Shown piece after piece: positions 1-26,200 of a DNA stretch of 64,000 bases. The stretch covers positions 56,296 through 120,295 of the forward strand of contig NW_024104910.1 in the NCBI RefSeq assembly GCF_003945595.2, in the 5' to 3' direction. Below the pieces are notes generated by a model that made no database searches, was not told the origin of the DNA, and saw nothing but the letters and a program-made list of their open reading frames with translations. A program made the position numbers and the translations under genes. Origin of the DNA: Pipra filicauda. Its lineage: Eukaryota; Chordata; Aves; Passeriformes; Pipridae. Position 1 is the stretch's first letter. Each line of letters begins with the position of its first letter.

Positions 1-3000
1 TTATGGGCTCTTAACGGTGCTGATTCAAGGCTATACGTACACAACAGGCAACGTACACACAATTGTCTCTCTCTCATCATTTCCCCCTCCTGAAGGGACA
101 CACATACCTTGTTAAACTTTTGTGCTTGTCGTTAATGCATGTTTTTATAGTCAGGGCTTCCCAGCTGAGGAATCTTTTCTAAAGCAGGTACTGGTGCTTC
201 ATGCTGAGGACAGTGTTCATGTGGTGGGTGCCTCTCCCTGAGGGATTCTGTGCTGGAATCTCTTCTTTCACTTACGGGGGTGTTGCTTCCACACCTGCCA
301 GCAATGTGAGGTGAAAGCCAAGCTTTGAGAGGTGGCTGGGGGTGGAGGTAGCACAGCCTGGCTGGAGGCCAAGGAACACAGTCTGAAATAGTGCATCTCT
401 GGGATATCAGGTGCTTCCAGTGCAGTGGTTGGTGTTTTGAGGAGTCTGATTTTAGTTCCTACCTGTAGGAGGGAAGCACAGGCACTAGTTCCCAGTGGTG
501 GATGGCAGTGGTCCTCTCTGCCTTCGGAAACCTCTGTCCCAGCTAATAATGCCAAACCTGCCATGAAACATAATAAACCTCCTTTGTCTGAAGTCTGAGC
601 ACGAAGGAGAGGGTAGAAACCTCCAACTTTTGGGTTATAATACAAGTGCTTTGTACACACATAGGGATGAGGAAGAAATGCAGTGTTAATGGAAACTATT
701 AATTGAAACTTCCTGAATGACCATAATCACATGATGATGTGTAGCCTTAAGGGATTTGTGGAGTGTGGCTTTTCCTCTCTTATTTGTGTCCGTAGGAGGC
801 CTCAGGGTTTGGCTCTGTGACTTAAAAAAGAAATCATAGGCAGGGGCTGTGTTTTTTGCTACTTGATCTCTTCCTTGGTGTCACACACATACCACGATTT
901 TAAAGGAATTCTCAAAGTGCCTAAGTGCTTGGGTTTGAATTTCTGGGGAGACATGGTATTTGGTTAAGATAAATCTTTTGTTTAGATCATGGAAAACACA
1001 GCACTGCCTCACCCATATTTCAACAAATCTGAGACAATCATTCAGCAGAATAAAGAGGGGATTTGTGGTTATTTCCTCCATGTGAGGAGTAATGAGAAGA
1101 AAGATATTTCAGTGTGGCTAATGTTGCCTGTTGTAGTCCTTTGCTTTCAGAAAAAGGACGTTTGAACCATTACTTTAGAGTCTCTGCACATCTCCATCGT
1201 TCTCATTTCTCAAGCTAAAATTAAAAAAAAAAAAAAAAAAGAAAAAATGCATTGCACAGTTCCCTTTGGTGGCCAAATGTAAAGCCAAAATCTCCAAAGA
1301 GAAGGTTCCCATGGACTCTGCTGTGTCAGCAGAGCTGCCACTCACAGCTGCTGAGGTGGGCAGGAAGTGAGTGGGCTCCATGTGCTCAGCTCCTTTCCAT
1401 GGACACGTTGTCACGGCTGGAAGGGAGGGACTTCAGGGCCATTGATGCAGAGGAAGGGTGTCACGGTGAGGTTATTCATCTTCCTCCACAGGGTATTGGG
1501 CTCTGCCCTGCTTCTCCTTGTGAGAAGGTTCCAGGGTGCAGAGGATCTTGAGACAGTACCAGCAGACACGTGTGACAGTCCTTTTTGTGGAACAAGGGGA
1601 GCTGTTGTCTTGCAGACAAATTAATGTTGCTTTAGGAAGGGCAGAAGGAATGGGGAGAGTCTAGACAGGAAACACTTACAGCATAGGTCTGGATTTCAGC
1701 AAGGGGAAGGTAAGAATTTTCTAGGAAATACTGCTGTGGAAGAGCCCTGTAACCTCATCAGTGTCCAACACCCCCAGTGAGATACTGAGAGAAACTGCAT
1801 TAACTGTTCTGGCCAGCTTTAATGTTACACAAATATTCCAGGTGAGCAACCCAGGGAGTAGATGGTGCCATGAGGGTTGGTCACCTCTTCCTGCCTTCTG
1901 AAAGGCACTGGGACAGCAGGAGACCCAGCAGGTCTGAGGGCTGAGCACAGGGGAGGGAACAGATGGAAAGAAAAGTCCCCTGTAGAAGAACAGCTGGCCA
2001 GATGTTCCTGGGTGCTTTGAAGATGAAGCACCACCAAGGCACTCTTTTTAGCCTTTGAGGTATGGGAGGAGCTGGAACTGCTGGCCCCACAGGACATGTT
2101 CCTACTTTTAGTGGAAGACTCGCTAGCTTTGTGTTTTGTATAAACCTCTAAACATTTTTAAGTGGACTTGGATAATATTTACACAATGAAAGTGAAGGAG
2201 GTGTTTGCTTCCAGTAATCCAAAGAGTAAATCCTACTACAGCTGTGACTTTAGTGAAAAAGTCAACTGCACCTAAAAATGCTTTTCCTGGTATGTCATTG
2301 CTTGGAGAAATCCACTGAGGAAGCAGTGGTGGTTCTGTTGTTCTGAAGGACGTCTGTAAGCCAGGCCATGGAAGTTTCTCCTCAAACAGACACTGCTTGG
2401 CAAAGTCCTTCATGATTCTGAAAATAGGATATGGAGAATGCAGATTGATCTGGCAGCTGGTGCCCTTCCAGCCGGTTGGGATTCAGGCTCCTTAAAGGCA
2501 GGGATAGCACTCCCGGTGATTTGGACACATGAGAGAAGTATCTGGCAGAAAGAAGTGGCTTTGAAAGGACAGTGCAAAGTGTTCTGCTGAGGTGGAAATA
2601 ATTGTGTGCACGAGATCACAAGTATGAGAGGGTGAAAAATGGGGAGCAGGAGTGTGTTGGCCGGAAAGGGAGTGAGTGTTGGAGTAGGTTAAATGACAAG
2701 TGAATCAGCCACATGCCATCTGTTTTGGAGGAAGATTAACCTGTGGAGATCCATAAACACACAAAGCATGTGTGCCTTGGTACGTGTGAGGTCTCACTGG
2801 GCTGTTGTGTTCTGTCTTTTTTGGGATAGGTACAGTCTGACTGAAGAGTGGAGCCAGAACAGCCTAATATGAACAGGCAGGGGTGTAAGATATAGGTTCC
2901 ACAAGGAAATATTGAACACTGGTGTTCCTTAGTTGAAGGAAAGGAGAGGGGATTGTGACAGCACACTGTGGAAATCTAAAAATTTGCAGCCAGAGAGAAG

Positions 3001-6000
3001 GGAGTGAACTGTTCACCTCCTGTGGGGATTAGAGGTACGGCTTAAAGCACAACAAACGTGGTCTGTGGGAGATCAGATTGCTTAGTGGAGCTGCTCTCTG
3101 TGGAACTGGTCCTGCCCTGGGCCCCGATGGGCTGGATGGTGTGTAAGGCTTTTGGCACTTCTGGTGAGCAATCCCCTGGCAGAGTGTGGAAGGGCTGGTG
3201 TGGCTGACCTCGGCTGTTAATTGTAATTGATGATAACCAGGGTCAATTTGATGAGTTTGGGTATTTAATACTTTAGCAATGTGTATCTTTTGACTCACGT
3301 GCGTGGTTGATGGAAGATTAGAACTCATTGCTGTGAACTGATGCCCTGGGTTTAGCATGGTTTGGGTCACACAATCTTCCTCCTCTGTGGGGTTTATGGC
3401 ACGCTCCTTGTTAGCATCTGCCTGCAGCCCAAGCTGCTGAGCTGCTCATGTGCTGCTGAGCTGGTTTTTATGAAATTAGTTTAGTTGGGGGTGTAATAGG
3501 CCACAGTCTCAACTTTTTTTTTTTTTCTTCCATTTAAGAGAGTATCTTTGACTTCCCTTTGGTAGTCTTGGGAAGGAGTCACAGCCCAGGAAGGATGATA
3601 ATTGAGGGGAAAGGCGAGTGTAGGTGGATGTAGCTGTGTGCTGGGACTCTGTAGCTGAGCCAGCAATCCGTGGGCATGCCAAGGTCAAGGAGGACAGGGG
3701 TTGTAGCATGACCTTTGCTGAATACAGATCTTACCTGTCAGGCAGTGAACACCCCAAGAGCTCACCTCAGTGTCTGGGGAGCCGTTATGGCTGTGATGTG
3801 TTCCCGTGCTTTTCAAGCTCCCACATGCCATGGAGCGTGCACAGAATTCCTCCGGTGGATTTGGGGCTGGGAGGGGAAGATGATTCACGAATCCAATGCT
3901 TGCTAATTAATGGCAGCCTTTAATGAGATAAGTGTGGCGGATGCAGTGGTGTTTCTCTCTTGGGAAACACGATCCCAGCCCCTGTTCCAGCCGGGAATGG
4001 AGCAGCAGCAGCGTGTTCTCGGTGGTGACGTGGTCCAGCTCTGACAGCTGCCTTGGCCAGTGGCAGGAAGCACCTGAGGACCAGAAGTCCTGTAACTTGC
4101 TGAAAGATTTCTTACAAACGGCTGTGCTAGAGAACCATTGATGTATTGCAGTGGTCTCCCTGCTGGAGACTCCCCATCACCTCCCAGACTCGGGGTGGCG
4201 AAGGGAGGGAAGTAGGGCAGAAAGTGGGGAGAGAATTGTCAGAGTGTTCAGAGAGTTGAAAATTGGCTTCTTTTAGTGCCTCTGCTCTAAGAGGATCTTC
4301 TTGGAGTTGTAGTCTTCCCAGAAATCCCTCCCAGTTCTGCTTCATGTGATGATTCACTTCTTTGTCTTCTGCTTCCAAGCAGCTCTTGGGGAGACGTGTC
4401 GTGTTCCAAGTGCTGTGAAGGTTGGCTGTGCCCTGCTGTTTGTGTAACGTGTGCCCTGAGACCTCCAGAACCTGGTCCAGGTGCCACAATGTCACATCCC
4501 AGTACAACAGGCACTTGGGGCTGGCAGGGGGAAAGGACAAGTGCAGAGCAGTGACCTGCAGGAGCTTGGGGCTGGGCACGAGTGGAGTGTGTGGTTGGAA
4601 ATGACAAATGTAGAGAAGTGATTGCTGCAGTGTGTGCTTTTGGAGGTTCATCCCAGGGGAGGAAGCGTCCCTTCCCTCCTCTGTTTTCGGGCCAAGGAGG
4701 TATTGACACTGTGTTCTGGAGCTGGTGACCGTAAGGGGTTGCTTTCAGGAATCTTATCTCTGGTTTTTAAATACCTTTTGTTCGATAAACACCGTAATTA
4801 ATGAACGTTCTGCTGCAGTATTTGCCCTGTGTGATTTCCCGAGAAGCAGCCTGGCTGTGCCTGTGCTCAGGGGGCAGAATTGCAGTGTGACAGGCTGGGG
4901 CAGTGCAGTGGATCCGTGGCCTCCAGACATGGACACACAGTTATGGGAGGGAAGCTGGAAGTGACCCCATGGCTTGTTCTTTGGGGAGACTGGTGGGAAG
5001 AGTGCGGAAGTGGATGTGCTTTTCCCGTGGGATTCCTGTTTGAGTGCTGACCTGAGGTGATGTGTGTCAGCCTGCCAGGGATGGGAAGAGGCAGCAAAAG
5101 CATCTGCAGGAGCCAGAATGTCACTGCAGCCTGGGGGCTTTTGGGGAACCCCTGGCATTTAAAGCCTTTGTGGGGGCTCTGCCCGCTTCCCAAAGGATGG
5201 AGCAGGCTTCCCATGGAGGCTTTGAGCTCACAGAGGCTGTCCTTTGACTGGAGGAGCCAAAGGCCCTTTGGAGGTGTGGTGTGAGTTTTGGTGTGCCCAG
5301 AGGGGCTGGTTTTAGATGGATGCAGCATCCTAGTCCCACTTGAGAGGTTTTGGAGTATCTTGGACACCAAACACACACTCACTCACCTGCCCCAGACACG
5401 GTGATGATTTCTGGAGACAGATGCTGAGGATAACTGTTCCCTTCCCCCTACGTTTGCCGGGAAGCTCAGGCTCCTCTGAGCTCATTGATTCCATTGCCAT
5501 GAGCCAGTAAAACCACTGCTCTGGATCCTGCCTTCGATCCTGGGCGACCAACCTCCTGCTTCCTGGGGGAGCAGCTTCCGAGCCCGGCACTGGCAGACAC
5601 CACCATGACAGAAAAGTGATTTGCATGTGCAGTTTATTGTTGTTTACACACTTGATGTAAAAGAGTTGCTTGCAAAACCTGATGTTTTATGGAGGGAGCT
5701 TGAACTCTGGATTTGTGTTTGGTTCAGGGGATCTGTCTGATGTTGCATATGCAAATAGTACATAAAGGGATCTGCGACGGCCACTTTGTTGCAGGGATTT
5801 GTTTCACCTCAGCTGTTTTGATGAGGCCCTTGAGAGCTGTTTAAGGACATAATGAATAGCATCAGGCTCGTGTCAGGGGTTTGGCTGTGCTGAGCAGGGC
5901 AAGGGCGTGAGGCTGAGCTGTGCTGTGGGAAGTGCAGGAGCTGCTGGAGCTCCTGGAGAGAGCTGAGCCGGGGCAGTTGTGCAGCTCTGCAGCACAGGAC

Positions 6001-6350
6001 ACCTGGGCTGGCACTGCCTGGGTGTCCTTGAGCGAGTCCTCCCTGCGCTGACCCGCTTTAAATGCTCGATTCCTGCTGGTGGAGGGTGGTGGTGTGGGAG
6101 ATGGGTACTGGTAAGGCAGTAATTGGAACGTGAAGGTTTAGTTTTGAAACTTTCTGGTAAATTTGGTGTCTTCTCTGCTGTTTGTGTGTTGTTTTCTCTG
6201 GCCTCTCACAAGGCAATCCAAGTGTGCAATCCAGGCGTGTCTTGCTGGGAGGTTTCCTCCGTGCTTTTCCTGAGACAGTGTTTTCTTCCCTGTGCCTCAT
6301 GCTTCTGATTACTTTGTTCCTTTAGCCAGCGTTTCTCTCCTGCTTTCCAG
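1..6350 (+). other. ADAM9: ADAM9 intron 1 (partial)
   Basis: No coding exon could be recognised here on either strand. The first ADAM9 exon visible starts at 6351 in phase 1, so the signal-peptide exon must lie before the window and this stretch is read as the 3' part of intron 1. It ends in a good pyrimidine-rich acceptor (ctttccag). The open frames on the minus strand, for example 4127-4651 and 268-660, have no recognisable domain and no splice support. The only distinct simple repeat is an A18 tract at 1223-1240. Confidence 0.7.
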
Positions 6351-21232
<14,882 letters not shown>

Positions 21233-22456
21233 CTCCTGGCTCCCTTGGGGCCTCCCGTGGGCTGACCCGTTGGCTGCGGCAGAGCCGGAATCGCGGCCCC
21301 CCCTCTGGCATCGCTGCCGGGGCAGGGCCAGCCAGAGATCCACACCAGGAATGTAGGACTCTACACTCATAAATACCTCGACCAAAGCTCCAGGGACTGA
21401 CCCCCCGGCCTGTTCCTCGCTCTGCAGCCGGGCTGGCAGCGGGAGCGCGGCCGCCTGTAGGGAAATAGTCCCGAAATCCGGCACGGGGGCGTCGCTTTGG
21501 GTTCCCCCGTCCCTGCCCTGAGCCCTGGTAAGGAAATTGTCTGGTTCATTGTCATCTCTCTGACTGTGCAGTGAGGAATTGGAGTAACCCACCTGCAAAG
21601 CAGGGAGAGCTGGTCAGTTAATTTACAGTTACTCTGCATGGACTAGAAAGTGTTTCCTGGGTACACCTTGATGGCACAGGTGGAATGAGGTCTCAGTGGA
21701 CTTTTTCAGAGGAAGAGAGATATATTTTAAACATGTCTGTGCATGTATATATGTTTATAGATGCGTAACGATGCACTTAAATTCTTAATTCCATGCTGAC
21801 TGACACTAAGCTGTGCTATAGGAGCACTGAGTTTAATGCTTTTTAATTAGAGATTGGCTAAATGAGACTCCTGTACTAATTCCCACTAATACATGGATGG
21901 GCAGTGAAGATAAAGGTACGAGAAGACACGGCCATATTCTGGTTTTAAAGAATGGGGTGCTGATAGGTTTTAATTCAGGTCTAAAGACAGAGCAGCAGTT
22001 CCTGCAGGACACTAGGAAGCAGGAAGAGTCTCTGCCTGGACCACTGGAGCTTCTCTGTGCACTTCAAATGGAAACCTGGTGACTGATGCACCCCCTCTTT
22101 TAATCCCCAAACCTTTGTAGTGTCAGTCAGGATGCTTTCAGGCCACCTTGTGTCAGACTAGACTGCGAGTTTGGAACTCCTCCTGAGCAGAGTTGCTCAG
22201 CATCCAGTGTGCTAGGAGAGGAGAAGGAGCTGTGCATCCTGATCCTATGGAGCCGTGGGTAGAAGCTGGATGTCATGGTCACAAATAGGAATCTATTGCA
22301 CAACTTGCTAAAAGTGCTGAAGAGAATGCTGGGCTGTCTCACTCTGTGCTCGCCACAAGCACAGCTCAATCTGTAAAATCCCCCCAATATTGCCAAAAAA
22401 AATCATGTTTTCCTCTGTATATACCTATATAAATATATATATATAGTGTGTGCAGT

Positions 22457-22462
22457 AATAAA
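22457..22462 (+). terminator. ADAM9: ADAM9 proximal polyadenylation signal
   Basis: AATAAA in an AT-rich context about 1.2 kb after the stop codon. TG-rich sequence follows. It would produce the shorter 3' UTR. Confidence 0.6.
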
Positions 22463-23090
22463 ATACTTGAACTCCTGTGGTTTCCCATAAACTTAGACTA
22501 AGATTTATAACACTATTAAAATCTGTAAAATGTCACCTAGAATTTCACCAACTGTGCTGGTGGGGGTCTCCTGTTTGTTCTAAGATAATCAATCTCTTCG
22601 TAATGTTGCTGTGTCCTGCTCCCCCGTGGCCGTCTGTCTGTCTGTCTGTCTGTCACAACGAGCTCTGCAGCTGGATGTGGCCCATCTCCAGCCCCAGTCG
22701 GAGGGTGGGACGGAGGAGGGGATCCAGGGAATGAAGTCATCCAGAGGGATGTACTTCGCTGTGTGTGACGCTGTGTGTCTGAACTAAACTATGCTGAAAA
22801 TGGTGCCTTTCCCAGACAAAGGGTTTTTGTACTCCCGGCGTGCACGCTGGGACGGCCGCAGCCGGGGAGGGCAGGGCCGTGCGGGGTTAGAGGCGATCCC
22901 GTGGGCAGGAAGTGGCTCCAGTTTTTTGTGTAGAATACTGAAGATGACTACTGACTTCCTTTTGTAAAGGGCACGGACACCTGTCCCCAGGCGGGGCTGG
23001 AGCTGGCGGGGCTGTGGTCGACACCCGTGTTCACCTCCACAGCTCCGGCCAAAGGGCTGCTCCCAACCCCTTTGTACGGACCCAACGAGC

Positions 23091-23096
23091 AATAAA
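23091..23096 (+). terminator. ADAM9: ADAM9 distal polyadenylation signal
   Basis: AATAAA followed within 15 nt by TTTTGT, a GU/U-rich downstream element. It lies only 130 bp before the first in-frame ATG of ADAM32, so it is probably the last termination point separating the two tandem genes. Confidence 0.7.
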
Positions 23097-23153
23097 GATG
23101 CCAGTTTTGTACAAGGCTCTGCCTCAGCCTCTGCTTTAGGGGAGGGAGGGGCC

Positions 23154-23217
23154 GTTACCAGTGGGGCCGTTACCTGTGGGCAGTTGCTGTGGGGCTGTTA
23201 CCAGTGGGGCTGTTACT
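23154..23217 (+). promoter_or_regulatory. Five evenly spaced GTTACC-like elements upstream of ADAM32
   Basis: GTTACC at 23154, 23169 and 23197, with GTTGCT at 23183 and GTTACT at 23212, are spaced 15, 14, 14 and 15 bp and embedded in GTGGGGCTG-type sequence. The last ends 8 bp before the ATG of ADAM32. GTTRCC is the half-site of RFX winged-helix factors, which drive many cilium and sperm genes. Binding is inference; the repeat itself is directly visible. Confidence 0.5.
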
Positions 23218-23225
23218 GGCCCGCA

Positions 23226-26200
23226 ATGGGGCCACTTTGTGCGATGCCACCACTGCTGCTCTTGCTGCTCCTGGAGCTGCTGCATGAGGCCGGGCAGGGC
23301 CCCCCCGTGCCCTCCACCCCCCGGCTCTGGGCTCAGCCGTGGGGGTCTCTGTCCCCTCTGGGCTGGCAGGTTCCATCCCAGATCACGATCCCACAGCGGC
23401 TGCCGGCAAACGGGACCGGAGTGACGCGGCTGCAGCAGGCACGGTGCTGGGGAGGGAGAGGGGGGAGATGGGGGGGAAGGTGGGGGAGTGAGGTCTTCAA
23501 CTGCAGAGGAGAGCCAGGGGGGAGCAGATGTGCTGGCAGCTGTAATGGTGTCACCACAGCAGAGCTGCCAGCACATCACCCACTCTGTGCTCATCCCTGG
23601 TGTTCGCAGGGGGCCTCGGATGGTGCTGGTCCAACTCCCTGTTCCTAATTCTCCCGTTCTCTACTTTTCTGCACGCACAAGGACACAGTGTCCTACGTCC
23701 TGAGGATCGAGGGGAGGCCCTACACCATCCACCTGCAGCAGCAGTGAGTTGGCCCTGATGCTGCCCCTGCTGACAGTCATTCCCCATTCCCCGGTGGCTG
23801 CAGGACCTGCGAGAAGCTCGAGAAGCTCAGGGTGATGGATGTAAGTGCTTCACTTTGCATCTTTCTCTTGTAGTGCCTTTTTATCTGACGATTTCCAGAT
23901 TTATGTGTCGGACGAGGAGGGCTCTTTGCCCCCTGATTCAGCCCAGATGGAGGTAACCTGCCTTGCTTTGGGGTGTTTGTGCCCTAAGTGTCGTGGCACA
24001 GATCTCTGCCCGGAGCAGCCAGTCCAGCTGTCTGGGTGAGAATCACCTTCCCAGGCACAGAAGGGGCTCCCTGTCCTCTGTCATGCTGTAGGGAGGCTGC
24101 CACTACTGGGGGTACATCGATGGCTTCCCCAGCTCAGCAGTGACCCTCAGCACCTGCTCGGGGCTCAGGTAATGTACCACAACGTCCCTGTGCTGCCCTG
24201 CCCCTGGGTGCTGCCAGGCTTTGCTGTGGGGAGCCCAGGGATGGCCTGGAGGCAGTGCCAGGAGTAAATGGCCAGTGCCACTGCCTTGGCAGGGGTTTGC
24301 TGCAGTTTGAGAACGTCAGCTACGGGATCGAGCCCCTGGACGATTCCCCCGCGTTTGAGCACCTCGTGTACCGAGTGAGCGAGGAGGACACGGCAGGTTC
24401 CTTCCTGCCCCACAGCCCCCCTGGGAGAGAGCTGGGCGGGCTGGTGGCAGAGGAGACCTGGGCCAAGGCCCACGGGGGTGACGAGGTGAGCGGTGCCCAC
24501 TGTTGTCCTGTCCCTGAGGAGCAGCCTGATCCCACAGGAAGCTTTGGCCGGACACTTGGCCACAAGCTTTGAAGGGAGGCTTGAGCAGCACAGCAAAGGG
24601 CAGTGGTGAGGGGCCAGAGAACACAGGGATCTGTCCACTGGAGTACATCAGAGCCCATTTTCTCTTCCAGCTCCTCTGGGCCGCAGCACAATCTCCCAAA
24701 TACCTCACAGTGTACGTGGTTTTGGACAGCGCTTTGGTGAGTCTGTGCCAGACACTCTCCTTGCCTCTGCCTGACTTCTGTGAGCAGGGAAATGGTGCCA
24801 TCTCCCAGCTTGTACAGGGATTTGTTTTCCCTTTAAAAAAATTACATGTCCTGTGGATTTTGAAGGAAAGGAGGAGTGCAAATTTGTAGCTCACATCTCC
24901 GTGGCTGGGTGCTGGGAATTATCTGTGTTCCAATATTGTTCTGTACTTACATCCTCTTGGGTTGTTTTTCAGTACAACTATATGGGGTCAGACCTGAATG
25001 CTGTCACACAGAAGATAATCCAGGCTTTCAATTTAGTCAACAATGTGAGTTTTAAAGTCTGATTTGTACTGGGGGTGATGTTGGTAGTCATCACCTCTCT
25101 CCTAGCTGCTTTTGGGTTTAGGAGGAGTTTATGTAAAAAATTCCAGCTTTCCCAAGAAGGTTTTTCCTCTGGGTGTCAGTCTGCTGCAAAAGAACATCCT
25201 TCCCCATGCAGTGGCCATGTCTCCTGCAGATGGACAGAACACAGGCACTTTGCCTCAGGGCAGCCAAAACCCAGCATTGCTCCCCTCTCCACCCTGCAGA
25301 TCCCTGTTCTCACTGATCCAATTAACCTGCTTCCTCTCAGGTGCTTATAAGCAACTTCCAGTCCTTTTCTTCACTCCACTGGTGCCATTATGGTTCATGT
25401 AAATCCCTAAGGCCTTCCTATGAAGTTATTGGACTTTGACTCAGGCCTCTCGCTATATTTCTCCATTTTTTAGGTGGGTTCATTCTTTTTGGCTACAGAT
25501 GTCATCGAGGGACTGAGAGCAGCAATTGGCTTTTCCCATGTCTCTGTGTGCAGAGCTCAAAAGGGAAGGTGTGTGAGAAGGTGTTTCCTTTCTGCTTTCA
25601 GATGTTTAGTCCCCTTAACGTCACCATTGTGCTGTCCTCCCTGGAGCTGTGGGCAGAGGGAGATAAAATACCGACAGCAGGGGACACAGATGACCTTCTG
25701 CAGCGATTTTTACAGTGGAAACAGTTGACTCTGGCACTGCAGGCACATGATATCGCTTTTCTCTTAGGGTAAGATAAGGGTTCCTTAGCACTAGAGGTTA
25801 CGTAGTAGAGATCACTCAGACCAGTGTAGGTTGAACTATGAAGAGTCCCATGACAAATGGTTTTTTGAAAAGCTGTATTTCTTACACAATTCCTGATTTC
25901 ATAATATTCTGGAAGCGTTTCTTCCAAGGCATTCCTTCTAACCAGCCCTTCTGTGGCAGTGCAGCAGCCACGGTGGTGCCATCCCATCCCATCCCACCTG
26001 CCCTGGCTGAGGGGAGGCTCCACAGGCTCTGGCACTGAACACTGGCACACAGAGCCCATCCCAGCTCCCCCAGGGACAGCAGAGCCATCAGGGCCACTGG
26101 AGGGGACTGTGGCTGTACAGACCCACTGACCCATGGCCACGGGGTGTCCCGGGCTGGGTGACCAGTGCACTCCCCTCTGTTCCAGGTACAGGGACCAAGG

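Larger units (their letters stand above)
21233..23115 (+). other. ADAM9: ADAM9 3' UTR
   Basis: Sequence after the TAA at 21230-21232. The first 300 bases are GC-rich, the rest AT-rich with a short AT tract near 22431-22445 and a GTCT tetranucleotide run at about 22632-22654. Two AATAAA hexamers (22457 and 23091) suggest a short (about 1.25 kb) and a long (about 1.9 kb) 3' UTR. The end point is estimated as about 20 nt after the second hexamer. Confidence 0.75.

Noticed and set aside
1223..1240. A18 run as the tail of a processed retrocopy
   Set aside because: The sequence upstream resembles no gene, and no target-site duplication is evident.
4127..4709. Minus-strand open frames of 140 and 174 codons in ADAM9 intron 1
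   Set aside because: No domain, no splice support, and overlapping frames with unrelated sequence.
23184..23225. Longer ADAM32 N terminus beginning upstream of the ATG at 23226
   Set aside because: It would need a TTG start inside the GTTACC-type repeat; the ATG at 23226 gives a normal signal peptide.
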